Source: Pseudonocardiaceae bacterium YIM PH 21723
GTDB lineage: Bacteria; Actinomycetota; Actinomycetes; Mycobacteriales; Pseudonocardiaceae
NCBI GenBank assembly: GCA_003600225.1
Contig: QZFT01000016.1
Coordinates: forward strand, 95,833-159,832
DNA length: 64,000 bases
Direction of reading: 5' to 3'
Shown here: in pieces, positions 15,861 to 26,851 of the stretch
Layout of the letters: every line of letters starts with the position of its first letter
How positions within the stretch are numbered: position 1 is the first letter of the stretch
The notes under the pieces: model-generated
Databases searched by the model: none
What the model saw: the letters and a program-made list of their open reading frames with translations, nothing else
Told to the model about the DNA's origin: nothing
Made by a program: the position numbers and the translations under genes

Positions 15861-16826
15861 GTGTTCGGCAAGAAGTACGCGGCACAAATGATCGAGCGGA
15901 GTGCGGAGAACGGTTCCGACCGCCGCCGATTCCTGAAGGCAGCGGGCCTGGGCGGCCTGGGGCTGGTGGGCGCGACCGCGTTGAGCGGTCTGAGCGCCAC
16001 GCCGGCCATCGCCGCTCCCCGCGCGACGGCCGGAGCGGCAGCCGCGCAGGTCAGCGATGGTGCTGTACTCAACTTCGCGCTCAACCTGGAGTACCTGGAG
16101 GCACAGTTCTACTCGTTCGCGGCGAACGGTAAGGGCATTCCCGACTCGCTCCTCACCGGCACCGGCACGCAGGGCGGGGTCACCGGTGGACGCCAGGTGC
16201 ATTTCCGCACCCGGTCCATCAAGCAGTACGCGCGGGAGATCGCGGGCGATGAACTCGCCCACGTGTCGTTCCTGCGCACCGCGCTCGGTTCTGCGGCGGT
16301 CAGCCAGCCGGCGATCGACCTGCAGAGCAGCTTCACCGCGGCCGCCAGGGCGGCGGGCCTCGTAGGACCGGACGAGAAGTTCGATCCTTTCGCAGATGAG
16401 GAGAACTTCCTCCTGGCCGCGTTCCTGTTCGAGGACGTCGGCGTCACCGCCTACAAGGGCGCGGCGCCACTGATCGACAACAAGACGTACCTGGAAGCGG
16501 CGGCCGGCATCCTCGCGGTCGAGGCGTACCACGCGGGCATCATCCGCAGCGCGATCTACGACTGCGGCCGCGACCTGCAGCAGGCCAGCCTCAAGCTGTC
16601 CGCTGCCCGGGACAGCCTGGACGGGCCCAGCGACCTCGACCAGGGCGTCGTGGACGCCAAGGGTCAGGGGAACATCGTGCCCACCGACAGCAACGGCATC
16701 GCCTATAGCCGTACGCCGGGACAGGTGCTCAACATCGTCTACCTGAACCCGAAGCAGGTCACCTCCGGCGGGTTCTTCCCCGCCGGTGTCAACGGCGACG
16801 TGAACACCAGCGACGCCAACGGCTGA
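15861..16826 (+). CDS. Tat-exported ferritin-like domain protein 1
   Basis: This 321-residue protein has a twin-arginine signal, DRRRFLKAAGLGGLGLVG, near residue 24, so it is exported folded. The mature part is a four-helix ferritin-like domain of the PF13668 type, with candidate di-metal ligands in LNLEYLEAQFYSFA, EIAGDELAHVSFLR and ILAVEAYHAG. The conserved C-terminal tail (FSRSPGQVLNIVYLNP type) ends in GGFFPAGVNGDV. The GTG at 15861 gives the N-terminus shared with the next gene. Its function is unproven; extracytoplasmic metal binding or redox protection is a guess. A hairpin separates it from its paralog. Confidence 0.88.
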   Translation: MFGKKYAAQMIERSAENGSDRRRFLKAAGLGGLGLVGATALSGLSATPAIAAPRATAGAAAAQVSDGAVLNFALNLEYLEAQFYSFAANGKGIPDSLLTGTGTQGGVTGGRQVHFRTRSIKQYAREIAGDELAHVSFLRTALGSAAVSQPAIDLQSSFTAAARAAGLVGPDEKFDPFADEENFLLAAFLFEDVGVTAYKGAAPLIDNKTYLEAAAGILAVEAYHAGIIRSAIYDCGRDLQQASLKLSAARDSLDGPSDLDQGVVDAKGQGNIVPTDSNGIAYSRTPGQVLNIVYLNPKQVTSGGFFPAGVNGDVNTSDANG

Positions 16827-16835
16827 TCAGCAACT

Positions 16836-16867
16836 CCGGTGATGGTCCAGACCAGGGCCATCACCGG
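16836..16867 (+). terminator. Perfect 10-bp hairpin after ferritin-like gene 1
   Basis: CCGGTGATGG (16836-16845) pairs with CCATCACCGG (16858-16867) over a 12-nt loop, 10 bp past the stop. Confidence 0.65.
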
Positions 16868-16964
16868 CCCCGATCACTCGGAAAAGATTCCCCCGAACGG
16901 GTTAGGCCACACCCGGGTCAAATCCGTATGTATCAGCGGGCGGAGACTACCCGAGGAGTGGTGA

Positions 16965-17921
16965 GTGTTCGGCAAGAAGTACGCGGCGCAGATGATCAAC
17001 AGAAGCGCGGAGAACGACACCGATCGACGCCGATTCCTGAAGGCTGCCGGTCTGGCCGGGCTCGGGGTCGTGGGTGCCACCGCTTTGGGCACGTTGGGCG
17101 GATCGCCTGTCTCGATCCGGCCGAGTGCGGCCGAGGGTGAGGGAGAGGTCAGCGACGCCGCCGTCCTCAACTTCGCACTCAACCTGGAATACCTGGAGGC
17201 ACAGTTCTACTCTTTCGCCGTCTACGGCGCCGGCCTGCCCGACAACCTGCTCGACGGCTCCGGTGACCAGGGCGGGGTGGTGGGCGGGCATCAGGTGACC
17301 TTCAAGTCCCGCACCATCCGGCAGTACGCCACCGAGATCGCCTCCGACGAGCGTCAGCACGTGGAATTCCTGCGCAAGGTCCTGGGTGACGCGAAGGTCG
17401 CCCAACCGAAGATCGACCTGCAGAACAGCTTCAGCGCGGCGGCGCAGGCCGCCGGGCTGGTCAAGGCGGGAGAAGCCTTCGATGCTTTCGCCAACGAAGA
17501 GAACTTCCTGCTGGCGGCCTACCTGTTCGAGGACGTCGGCGTCACCGCGTACAAGGGCGCGGCGCCACTGATCCAGAACAAGACCTACCTGGAGGCGGCC
17601 GCGGGCATCCTGGCCGCCGAGGCCTATCACGCGGCGAACATCCGCAGCGCCATGTTCGAGTACGACCGGGATCTCACGGACGCCAGTGTGAAGATCTCCG
17701 ATGCCCGCGACAGCCTGGACGGGAAGAAGGACCTCGACCAGGGGATCATCGACGACAAGGGCAACGCGAACATCGCACCCCTGGACGGGGACGGCATCGC
17801 GTTCAGCCGCAGCCCCGGCCAGGTGCTCAACATCGTCTACCTCAACCCGAAGAAGGTGGAGTCCGGCGGATTCTTCCCGAACGGGGTCAACGGCGACGTC
17901 AAAGAGAGCGACGACAACTGA
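16965..17921 (+). CDS. Tat-exported ferritin-like domain protein 2
   Basis: This 318-residue tandem paralog of the preceding gene has the same opening (VFGKKYAAQMI), the same Tat motif DRRRFLKAAG and the same ferritin-like ligand helices (LNLEYLEAQFYSFA, EIASDERQHVEFLR, ILAAEAYHAA). The second copy has a different linker after the signal (SIRPSAAEGEGE) and a more acidic surface. The GTG start at 16965 lies just after GAGGAGTGGTGA. The two copies are each followed by their own hairpin, so they can be expressed separately. Confidence 0.88.
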   Translation: MFGKKYAAQMINRSAENDTDRRRFLKAAGLAGLGVVGATALGTLGGSPVSIRPSAAEGEGEVSDAAVLNFALNLEYLEAQFYSFAVYGAGLPDNLLDGSGDQGGVVGGHQVTFKSRTIRQYATEIASDERQHVEFLRKVLGDAKVAQPKIDLQNSFSAAAQAAGLVKAGEAFDAFANEENFLLAAYLFEDVGVTAYKGAAPLIQNKTYLEAAAGILAAEAYHAANIRSAMFEYDRDLTDASVKISDARDSLDGKKDLDQGIIDDKGNANIAPLDGDGIAFSRSPGQVLNIVYLNPKKVESGGFFPNGVNGDVKESDDN

Positions 17922-17933
17922 TCCTCCTGCCCT

Positions 17934-17959
17934 GGTGACGGCCCCTGCGGGCCGTCACC
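17934..17959 (+). terminator. Perfect 11-bp hairpin after ferritin-like gene 2
   Basis: GGTGACGGCCC (17934-17944), a CTGC loop and GGGCCGTCACC (17949-17959). It ends the ferritin-like pair before the methyltransferase gene. Confidence 0.75.
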
Positions 17960-17983
17960 GGGTCGGGATGCCAGGATTCGTCT

Positions 17984-19474
17984 GTGAACCCGCTGTTCTC
18001 CGATGCCTTCTGCGACCAACTGCGCAGCCACTTCCAGGCCGCCGAGTACACCACCGACGGTGTGATCGACCTGCTCGGCCCGGACGTGCACGCCGCGCTC
18101 GGCCGGGGCGAGACCGAACCGGCCCGCCGGATGCTCGGCGCCGACGCGCTGGACACGCTGGTGCGGATCTTCCTGCTCGGCGACTCGGCGTCGGACACCA
18201 CCGCGGCCAAGGCACTGCCGGTCGAGGAGGCACTGGCTGCGGGCCTGCTGGAGCGCAGCGCGGGCGAGGTGCGCAGCGCCCTGGACGCCCGGCCGTACGG
18301 CGATGACCTCGGCTCCTGGTGGGTCATCTCCGATCTGGATCCCGAAGCGCGCACCCAGCGCGGCACCGGAACCGGCGCCGACCACGTGCTGGGCATCGGA
18401 CACGCGTCGACCAGCCTGGCCAGGGCCACCAGCCGCACCCCGGTCGGCAGCCTCCTCGACCTGGGCACCGGCTGCGGCGTGCAGACGCTGCATGCCAGTC
18501 GGCACGCGCAACGGCTCACCGCGACCGACCTGAGCCAGCGCGCCCTGACGATGGCCTCGAACACCTTCCGGCTCAACGGGATCGACGTGGAACTGGCCGA
18601 GGGCGGCTGGTTCGACCCGGTCGCCGGCCGCACCTTCGACCAGATCGTCTGCAACCCGCCGTTCGTCGTCGGACCGGCCCGGGTCGACTGGGTCTACCGC
18701 GACTCCGGCCTGGGTGGCGACGCGGCCAGCGCGCTGGTGGTGAACCAGATCCCGGCGCACCTGAGCCCCGGTGGCGTCGGACAGCTGCTGGCCTCCTGGC
18801 TGCACGTGGACGGTCAGGACTGGCGGGAGCGGGTCGCCGGTTGGCTGCCGGACGACCAGGTCGACATGTGGGCCGTGCAGCGCGATGTCGCGGACCCGGC
18901 GCTGTACGTGGGCACCTGGCTGCGGGACACCGGTATCGATCCGCGCTCCGCGGACGGCAAGGCACGGTCCAGGGCCTGGCTGGACTGGTTCGACGAGAAC
19001 AAGGTCGACGGCATCGGCTTCGGTTTCATCACCCTGCGCCGGGCCGATGGTGAGGGCGAGGTCGTCTGTGAGGACCTCCGTCAGGCCTACGACGATCCGC
19101 TGGGCGCCGAGGCGATCGGCTGGCTGGAGCGCGCCGACTGGCTGCGCACGCACGGCACGGTGCGTGGCCTGCTGGCGGCAAGGCTGACCGTGCCCGAGTC
19201 CGTGGTGCTGGAGGACGTGTCCGGCCCGGCGGAGGAGGGCTGGTCGCCGATCGTGCGCCGGCTGCACCGGATGGACGGCCCCGGCTGGCAGCACGAGCTG
19301 GACGAGATCGCGGTCTCGCTGCTGTCCGGCTGCCGCGGCGCGCTGCCCCTGGAGGATGTGCTGACCTTGCTGGCGTTCGCCCACGACCGCTCGGTGGACG
19401 AGCTGGCCGGGCTGGCGCTGCCCGCGGTGCGCATGCTCATCGCGCACGGCATGCTGCTGCCGGTGGACCGCTGA
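17984..19474 (+). CDS. N6-adenine/glutamine-type methyltransferase with N-terminal helical domain
   Basis: This 496-residue protein has about 150 helical N-terminal residues, then a Rossmann methyltransferase core with motif [16 protein letters not shown] and the catalytic NPPF motif ([12 protein letters not shown]), then a long C-terminal domain. NPPF-type methylases act on planar NH2 groups of adenine, guanine or glutamine, so an rRNA, tRNA or release-factor target is most likely. This multidomain form is widely conserved in Actinobacteria but has no assigned target. Its stop overlaps the dtd start (TGATG), so the two genes are co-translated. Confidence 0.85.
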   Translation: MNPLFSDAFCDQLRSHFQAAEYTTDGVIDLLGPDVHAALGRGETEPARRMLGADALDTLVRIFLLGDSASDTTAAKALPVEEALAAGLLERSAGEVRSALDARPYGDDLGSWWVISDLDPEARTQRGTGTGADHVLGIGHASTSLARATSRTPVGSLLDLGTGCGVQTLHASRHAQRLTATDLSQRALTMASNTFRLNGIDVELAEGGWFDPVAGRTFDQIVCNPPFVVGPARVDWVYRDSGLGGDAASALVVNQIPAHLSPGGVGQLLASWLHVDGQDWRERVAGWLPDDQVDMWAVQRDVADPALYVGTWLRDTGIDPRSADGKARSRAWLDWFDENKVDGIGFGFITLRRADGEGEVVCEDLRQAYDDPLGAEAIGWLERADWLRTHGTVRGLLAARLTVPESVVLEDVSGPAEEGWSPIVRRLHRMDGPGWQHELDEIAVSLLSGCRGALPLEDVLTLLAFAHDRSVDELAGLALPAVRMLIAHGMLLPVDR

Positions 19475-19899
19475 TGCGGGCCGTGGTGGCCAGGGTGCTG
19501 TCCGCGGGCGTCACCGTGGACGGCGAGACCGTCGGGGAGATCACCGAGCCGGGGCTGCTGGCCCTGGTCGGTGTGACCCACGCGGACACCCCGGAGACGG
19601 CGGAGACCATGGCGCGGAAACTGCACGAGCTGCGCATCCTGCGGGACGAGGAATCGACCCAGACGGCGGAGGCGCCGCTGCTGCTGGTCAGTCAGTTCAC
19701 CCTTTATGGAGAGACCCGCAAGGGCAGGCGGCCGTCCTGGACGCAGGCCGCCCGGCCGGAAGTTGCCAAACCACTGTTCGACGCCGTCGTCGAGTCGCTG
19801 CGCGCCCGTGGCGCCACGGTGGCGACCGGCCGTTTCGGCGCCATGATGCAGGTCACGTCGATCAACGACGGCCCGTTCACAGTCTTGATCGACATCTGA
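19474..19899 (+). CDS. dtd: D-aminoacyl-tRNA deacylase
   Basis: This 141-residue enzyme removes D-amino acids (and glycine from mischarged tRNA-Ala) from tRNA, a proofreading step of translation. The two active-site motifs are present: SQFTLYG (about 73-79) and the C-terminal NDGPFTV, where the usual GP-V/F-T cis-proline motif sits. The length is exactly that of the family. Coupling to an RNA- or protein-methyltransferase gene fits a translation-quality operon. Confidence 0.95.
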   Translation: MRAVVARVLSAGVTVDGETVGEITEPGLLALVGVTHADTPETAETMARKLHELRILRDEESTQTAEAPLLLVSQFTLYGETRKGRRPSWTQAARPEVAKPLFDAVVESLRARGATVATGRFGAMMQVTSINDGPFTVLIDI

Positions 19900-19969
19900 T
19901 TCTCAGCGAACGCTCAGGTGCTCCAGGGCAACGTCGCAGGTGGCAGCCCCGTCTTACTCATGACAGCTC

Positions 19970-20008
19970 GGGAACGAATCGGGAACCGAGTTCGTTAAAG
20001 CAAGTGTT
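19970..20008 (+). promoter_or_regulatory. Two overlapping ECF-type (SigH/SigE/SigR-like) promoters for sigB
   Basis: GGAAC (19971-19975) is followed after exactly 18 bp by GTT (19994-19996), the consensus of SigR/SigH-type stress sigma factors. A second GGAAC (19982-19986) is followed after 19 bp by GTT (20006-20008). Both point to the sigma factor gene and predict a 5' leader of about 130 nt. The mycobacterial sigB gene is known to be driven by SigE/SigH from this type of promoter. The 240-bp gap holds no other gene. Confidence 0.65.
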
Positions 20009-20139
20009 AGACCGAGGACGTGGGGAACCCACAGGGAACACCGGGCGTAACCACCGAAGCCGCAACGACGTAAGACGTTGGCGGGCAATGGCGCACGCCC
20101 AATTAGACCTACTTGAGCCTTCTACAGGGGAGGGAGCTC

Positions 20140-21108
20140 ATGACCGTCCCACTCGCCAGGACCAGCCCGGAGGCTGGTGAAGACCTCGACGCCCAGGGAC
20201 CTGCAGCGGATCTGGTTCGAGTCTACCTGAATGGAATCGGTAAGACCGAACTGCTCAGCGCGCAGCAGGAAGTGGACCTGGCTCGGCGGATCGAGGCAGG
20301 CGTCTTCGCGGCGCACAAGCTGGACACCGACAGCACGCTGCGTGACGCGGACCGCACTGACCTGCGCATGCTGGTCAGGGACGGCCATCGGGCGAAGAAC
20401 CACCTGCTCGAAGCCAACCTGCGACTGGTCGTCTCGCTCGCCAAGCGCTACAGCGGCCGGGGGATGCCGCTGCTGGACCTGATCCAGGAGGGGAACCTGG
20501 GTCTGATCCGCGCGGTGGAGAAGTTCGACTACACCAAGGGTTTCAAGTTCTCCACCTATGCCACCTGGTGGATCCGGCAGGCGATCACCCGGGGCATGGC
20601 GGACCAGAGCCGCACCATCCGGCTGCCCGTCCACCTGGTCGAACAGGTCAACAAGCTGGCCAGGATGAAGCGGGAACTGCACCAGCAACTGGGCCGCGAG
20701 GCGACCCACGAGGAGCTGGCGGAGGCCTCCGGTATCGCCGAGGAGAAGATCGGCAACCTGCTGGACCACTCCCGGGACCCGGTAAGCCTGGACATGCCGG
20801 TCGGCGCGGAGGAGGACGCCCCGCTGGGCGACTTCATCGAGGACGCCGACGCCTCCGACGCGGAGAGCGCGGTGATCTCGAACCTGCTGCAGGACGACCT
20901 GCGCCGGGTGCTCGGCACCCTGGAGTCCCGCGAACAGCAGGTGATCCGGCTGCGCTACGGCATCGACGACGGCCAGCCGCGCACGCTGGACCAGATCGGC
21001 AAGAGGTTTGGCCTCTCGCGCGAGCGGGTACGTCAGATCGAGCGCGAAGTGATGGGCAAGCTCCGCACTGGCGACCGAGCCGACCGTCTGCGCGCGTATG
21101 CGAGCTGA
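20140..21108 (+). CDS. sigB: RNA polymerase sigma factor SigB (principal-like, group 2)
   Basis: This 322-residue sigma-70 family factor has region 1.2 ([21 protein letters not shown]), a complete region 2 with the core-binding helix ([20 protein letters not shown]) and the -10 recognition segment ([15 protein letters not shown]), region 3, and a region 4 helix-turn-helix ending in [18 protein letters not shown]. It lacks the long N-terminal extension of SigA, which marks it as the non-essential SigB/HrdB-like paralog controlling stress and stationary-phase genes. The ATG at 20140 follows GGGGAGGGAG. Two terminator hairpins follow. Confidence 0.93.
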   Translation: MTVPLARTSPEAGEDLDAQGPAADLVRVYLNGIGKTELLSAQQEVDLARRIEAGVFAAHKLDTDSTLRDADRTDLRMLVRDGHRAKNHLLEANLRLVVSLAKRYSGRGMPLLDLIQEGNLGLIRAVEKFDYTKGFKFSTYATWWIRQAITRGMADQSRTIRLPVHLVEQVNKLARMKRELHQQLGREATHEELAEASGIAEEKIGNLLDHSRDPVSLDMPVGAEEDAPLGDFIEDADASDAESAVISNLLQDDLRRVLGTLESREQQVIRLRYGIDDGQPRTLDQIGKRFGLSRERVRQIEREVMGKLRTGDRADRLRAYAS

Positions 21109-21118
21109 CAACTGAACC

Positions 21119-21141
21119 GTCACCTCATCGAGTGAGGTGAC
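21119..21141 (+). terminator. First hairpin after sigB
   Basis: GTCACCTCA (21119-21127) pairs perfectly with TGAGGTGAC (21133-21141) over a 5-nt loop, 10 bp after the stop. Confidence 0.7.
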
Positions 21142-21145
21142 ACCG

Positions 21146-21169
21146 CTTAACTGTCGGGGGACAGTTAAG
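21146..21169 (+). terminator. Second hairpin after sigB
   Basis: CTTAACTGTC (21146-21155), a GGGG loop and GACAGTTAAG (21160-21169) form a second perfect stem only 4 bp after the first, giving a tandem terminator. Confidence 0.7.
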
Positions 21170-21544
21170 GACCAGCTAGGCGACGTGGCCACCCCCTCGG
21201 TGGCCGCGATCGCTTGCCACGGAAGGTCGGAACGGATATCCATGCGGGCGGTGGCCGCGTGGCCAAGCCGGTCCGGCCTTCCGACCATTCACCGCACTAT
21301 CGATCACCACCGCCCCACACCATCGGGTGACAATCCGCCCCCGGTAACTCGATTCGCCCCCGCCGGCCCTCTGCTGAGTACAAACAGCATCCGCGAGGCG
21401 CCCCCGGCATAGCGCAACGGGCGCCCCCGTGAATCCGGCGGAAGGGGGCCCAGCGGCGACCGGCCCCGATGGCCGCGACGGACCCCAGGGAACGAAGCAC
21501 CCACCTACGGCCGTGGCCGGCGGATCGGCACCACGCCCCGACGG
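21170..21544. other. Gene-free gap between sigB and CFA synthase
   Basis: About 375 bp in which neither strand gives a frame with a family-like product or a ribosome-binding site. Short proline/arginine-rich frames exist but look like GC-rich noise. Both flanking genes end here (convergent), so no promoter is expected. Confidence 0.5.
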
Positions 21545-22768
21545 TCATTCCCGGTACCAGGAGTGCCGGGTCAGCGGGAGATCATCGGTCACGCCCTTGG
21601 TGAGCACGTACTGCGAGAGATCGATCGCGCCGTACCGGAACGCCGCGGTGGAGTGGGACAGCCACAGCCGCCACATGCGATAGAACCGCTCATCGAACAT
21701 CGCGATCACCTCGTCGCGATGCCGCTCGTACCGGCGCAGCCACTCGGCGAGGGTCAGCGCGTAGTGCGGACGCAGGTTCTCGTAGTCCACCAGGCGCAGG
21801 CCCTGGTCCGGCAGCGCGGCCATGATCTCCCGGTTCGACGGCACATGGCCGCCTGGGAAGATGTGCTTGTCGATCCACGGGTCGTTCGGGGTCTCCCGCT
21901 GGTGCGTGATGGTGTGCAGCACGGTGACCCCGCCGTCGACGAGCATGTCGTGCACCGCCCGGTAGTACGCGGCGTGATTGCCCCGGCCGACATGCTCGAA
22001 CATGCCGACGCTGACGATCCGGTCGAATCGCTCGCCGCGTTCCGGCAGATCCTGGTAGTTGGCCAGTTCGAAGCGCACCCGGTCGGACAGGCCCCGCCGG
22101 CCGGCGGCCTCCCGGGCGTGGGCCAGCTGCTGGTCGCTGAGGGTCACGCCGAGACCGTGCACCTCGTATTTCTCCGCCGCGGTCAGCAACAACGTGCCCC
22201 AGCCGGAGCCGATGTCCAGCAGCCGTTGGCCCGGGCGCAGGTGCAGTTTGCGCAGCACATAGTCGATCTTGTGTTCCTGGGCGGACTCCAGGGTGTCCTC
22301 AGGGGAGTGGAAATACGCGCAGCTGTAGGTGAGGCCCGTGTCCAGCCACAGCGCGTAGAACTCGTTGCCGAGGTCGTAGTGGTGCGCGATCTGTTTGCGC
22401 TGGCTGCCCCGGGTGTTCCGGGTCCGGGGCAACCGGGGCAGCCGGCCGAAGAGGTGCTCCAGCGCGGACTGGTTCTCCTGTTTCAGCCGGACCAGGCCGG
22501 TCAGCGGGCCCTCGATGTCGATCCGGCCGTCGGCGTAGGCCTCGCCGAGGGTGAGCGAGACGTTGGTGAGCAGGGAGCGGACCACCGAAGGGTCCTTGAT
22601 GCGCAGGGTGAAGTAGGGCTCATCGGGACCGAAGGTGCGTTCGTCGCCATCCCAGAAGATGATCGTCAGCCCACCCCGCTGCAGGCGGCTCAGCGCCGCC
22701 GTCAGGAGCTGTTTCGCCATCATGATCTTCGATGGTAGTCCGGCAAAACGACTGGTGAACGGGGTCAT
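21545..22768 (-). CDS. Cyclopropane-fatty-acyl-phospholipid synthase family protein
   Basis: This 407-residue SAM-dependent enzyme adds a methylene or methyl group to unsaturated phospholipid acyl chains in the membrane. Motif I is LLDIGSGWGTLLL (173-185), preceded by the family stretch IAHHYDLGNEFYALWLD and LTYSCAYF, and followed by VGMFEHVG with the conserved glutamate. The N-terminal 110 residues form the lipid-binding domain of CFA synthases. The length is normal. Membrane-modifying enzymes of this kind are often stress-induced, and it sits next to sigB, but no shared promoter is seen. Confidence 0.93.
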   Translation of the reverse strand: MTPFTSRFAGLPSKIMMAKQLLTAALSRLQRGGLTIIFWDGDERTFGPDEPYFTLRIKDPSVVRSLLTNVSLTLGEAYADGRIDIEGPLTGLVRLKQENQSALEHLFGRLPRLPRTRNTRGSQRKQIAHHYDLGNEFYALWLDTGLTYSCAYFHSPEDTLESAQEHKIDYVLRKLHLRPGQRLLDIGSGWGTLLLTAAEKYEVHGLGVTLSDQQLAHAREAAGRRGLSDRVRFELANYQDLPERGERFDRIVSVGMFEHVGRGNHAAYYRAVHDMLVDGGVTVLHTITHQRETPNDPWIDKHIFPGGHVPSNREIMAALPDQGLRLVDYENLRPHYALTLAEWLRRYERHRDEVIAMFDERFYRMWRLWLSHSTAAFRYGAIDLSQYVLTKGVTDDLPLTRHSWYRE

Positions 22769-22958
22769 CAGGAGGAACCCAACGCTGCCTACAGGAGCAA
22801 TCCGGCGCTCGCGTCCGGCCGGGAAACCAGGTCGGCGCCGTGTTCACTTGCTCACTCCCGGGCTCGTTGGTGTCAGGGTCACATCTCTCCCGGCGATACC
22901 CGGGGGTACGTTGAGCCTTTACTGACCCGCTGCTGCCCACCACAGGAGCCCTCGGACC

Positions 22959-24623
<1,665 letters not shown>

Positions 24624-24629
24624 CGGCTC

Positions 24630-24665
24630 GTGGCCGCGGTGGGGTTAGATCCCCGCCGCGGCCAC
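24630..24665. terminator. Bidirectional hairpin between fumarase and acyltransferase 1
   Basis: The arms 24630-24644 and 24651-24665 pair at 14 of 15 positions with a 6-nt loop. The structure lies between convergent genes and overlaps the stop codon of the acyltransferase gene. Confidence 0.7.
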
Positions 24666-26747
24666 CAGCATCGGCCGCAGCGTTCGGGCGTATACCGCGT
24701 TCAGGTGGTTGTCGTCGAAATAGACCGGCACTCCCCCGATAACCGAATAGCAGCGCTCCGCGTCGCAGAAGTAGTTGGTCAGGTCGATCACCCGGACGCT
24801 GGGGTCCGCATCGGCACTGGCCGTCAGGGCGACGGCGTCCGGTGGCATGGACTCCGCCCTGGTCATCGCACAGGCCAGCGGATCCGTGGCGTGCAACACC
24901 ACGCAGTCCTTCTGCCGGGAGTAGCCCACCGGCGGATCGGCGATCGGGAAGACCTTCGCGCCGGTGGCGGTCCACCGATGCCAGTAGTTCTGGAGCCCCT
25001 CGCGGTACTGCTCCAGTTCTGATCGGCCGGACCCGTCGTCCACCTTCTCCACCCTGGTGAACGCGGAGGTGAACACGTAGGCCGGCTTCTCCCGTTCGAT
25101 CTGCTCGACCGCATCCCGGCCGAAGTTCATGCAACCGTCCAGCTCGTCCGGCTGCATGTTCAGGCCCAGCTTGCCGCGGAACCGCACCTTGGCGACCGGG
25201 CAGCCCGCCGAGTTGGCGACCCGCAGCCTCCAGTGTCGCTCGGCGGCCACATCCACCAGCGTGGACAGCCATTGGTGCGAGTGCGAGTCACCGATCAGCC
25301 AGACAAGCGGGGCATTGGCATCCCCCTTGCTGAGGTCACAGGTCCAGGGACTCAATGAGCTGCCCGCGGGCAACCCCGACTTGTCCCGCACGCAGGGCGC
25401 GTTGGGCGCCCAATACCCGTTCAGCGCGGTCATGTTGACGTTGTCCGCCGCACGGAACGGATCGGCACAGCTGCTCCCGGGAGCCAGCGCCGCCGCGCCG
25501 TAACACGGGCGCAAAGCGGAGTCCCGCTCCTGTACCGCTGCCTGGTCGGCACGCAGTTCCGCACCCCAGGCAAGTCCGCCGCCGGCCAGGCCGATCACCA
25601 GCATGCCCGCCACCATCGCGGTCAGCGTACGCCGGGAGCTTGCCGTGATCATCGGCCAGCGCATGCCCCGGTCCTCCACGTACCGCTTGCACAGCCAGGC
25701 CAGAACCAGCGAACCGGCGAGCAGGCCGAGCCGCAGGTCCCAGGTCAGCTTGGCGGAGAAGACGAACGGCGCGAGCACGATCAGCGGCCAGTGGCACAGA
25801 TAGAGCGAGTAGCTGATGTCCCCCACCCACTGCACCGGCCGCCGGGCGGTCAGCTTCTCATGCCACAACGGGCGCGACTCGATGCCCGCGGCGATCACCA
25901 GGCCGGTGCCCAGCGTGGGCAGCAGTGCCCAGAGTCCGGGGAATTCGGTGGTGTGGTCGAAGCACACCGCCGCCCCCAGGATCATGCCGAGACCGAGCAG
26001 GGACAGCAGATTCGACACCGCGGCGGGTAACACGATGCGGTGGGCGAGCACGGCGATTGCGGCGCCGATCATGAACTCCCATACCCGCACCGGGGTGATG
26101 AAGTAGGCGGCGCTGCGCTCGATCTCGGTGTAGTGGGCGCTGAACACCAGCGACGCCAGGCCGAGGACGGCGATACCCATCGGCACCACACCGCGGATCC
26201 CCAGCCGGCGGCCGATCAGGCCCAACGCGATCAGCAACAACGGCCAGCACAGGTAGAACTGCTCCTCCACCGACAAGGACCAGTAGTGCTGGACCATGGT
26301 GGCGCTGTCGCTCATCGCCGAGTAGTCGACCGCCTTGGCCGCCAGCAGCCAGTTCTCCCCGTACGCCACGGCCGCGAGGGCCTCACCGGCATTCGACCTC
26401 CACAGCGAGTAGGGCAGCAGCAGGAAGGCGGCGAGCAGGCTGAGCAGCAGCACCAGGAACGCGGCCGGTAGCAGCCTGCGCGCCCGGCGGGCATAGAACC
26501 TGGTCAGCCGGATTCGCCCGGTGGCGGCGAGCTCCCGGCCCAGGTGTGAGCTGATCAGGAAGCCGGAGATGACGAAGAAGACGTCCACCCCGACGAAGCC
26601 ACCGGTCAGGCGGGTGGGCCACAGGTGATTGAGCACCACGGCCAGCACCGCGATGGCACGCAGCGCCTGAATATCCGGACGAAAGCCCGGTCGTTTCGCC
26701 GACACGGCCGGTTCAGGCCGTGGCAGGGCAGCGAGAGTTGCGGTCAC
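24645..26747 (-). CDS. Membrane acyltransferase 3 with C-terminal SGNH domain, copy 1
   Basis: This 700-residue OafA-type O-acyltransferase has about 400 N-terminal residues forming the multi-helix acyltransferase 3 domain, starting with FRPDIQALRAIAVLAVVLNH (the conserved Arg/His of the family) and GGFVGVDVFFVISGFLI. The C-terminal periplasmic SGNH hydrolase-like domain carries the nucleophile motif WLIGDSHSHQW and the terminal catalytic DDNHLN. Such proteins acetylate cell-wall or exopolysaccharides, taking acyl groups from the cytoplasm and transferring them outside. The start is a GTG. It is about 104 bp downstream of a closely related copy. Confidence 0.9.
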   Translation of the reverse strand: MTATLAALPRPEPAVSAKRPGFRPDIQALRAIAVLAVVLNHLWPTRLTGGFVGVDVFFVISGFLISSHLGRELAATGRIRLTRFYARRARRLLPAAFLVLLLSLLAAFLLLPYSLWRSNAGEALAAVAYGENWLLAAKAVDYSAMSDSATMVQHYWSLSVEEQFYLCWPLLLIALGLIGRRLGIRGVVPMGIAVLGLASLVFSAHYTEIERSAAYFITPVRVWEFMIGAAIAVLAHRIVLPAAVSNLLSLLGLGMILGAAVCFDHTTEFPGLWALLPTLGTGLVIAAGIESRPLWHEKLTARRPVQWVGDISYSLYLCHWPLIVLAPFVFSAKLTWDLRLGLLAGSLVLAWLCKRYVEDRGMRWPMITASSRRTLTAMVAGMLVIGLAGGGLAWGAELRADQAAVQERDSALRPCYGAAALAPGSSCADPFRAADNVNMTALNGYWAPNAPCVRDKSGLPAGSSLSPWTCDLSKGDANAPLVWLIGDSHSHQWLSTLVDVAAERHWRLRVANSAGCPVAKVRFRGKLGLNMQPDELDGCMNFGRDAVEQIEREKPAYVFTSAFTRVEKVDDGSGRSELEQYREGLQNYWHRWTATGAKVFPIADPPVGYSRQKDCVVLHATDPLACAMTRAESMPPDAVALTASADADPSVRVIDLTNYFCDAERCYSVIGGVPVYFDDNHLNAVYARTLRPMLVAAAGI

Positions 26748-26851
26748 GTGAGATCCCCAGTGCAGTGCGGTGTGTCCCTGACGGAGCTAAGACGCCCCCG
26801 AACCACGTTCGGGTTGACACCAGCGGGACATTCGCATCGCGACCGGTGGAG

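Noticed and set aside
12115..17921. Reading the protease and ferritin-like genes as a mobile island
   Set aside because: No integrase, tRNA target or flanking direct repeats; codon use is similar to neighbours. Local duplication explains the array more simply.
17837..19447. Long open frame (over 500 codons) antisense to the NPPF methyltransferase
   Set aside because: It is the high-GC shadow of a well-supported gene: low-complexity Gly/Arg/Val/Gln-rich translation, no family features and no ribosome-binding site.
21137..21412. 91-codon frame after sigB
   Set aside because: It starts inside the terminator hairpins, has no ribosome-binding site and shows no family-like sequence.
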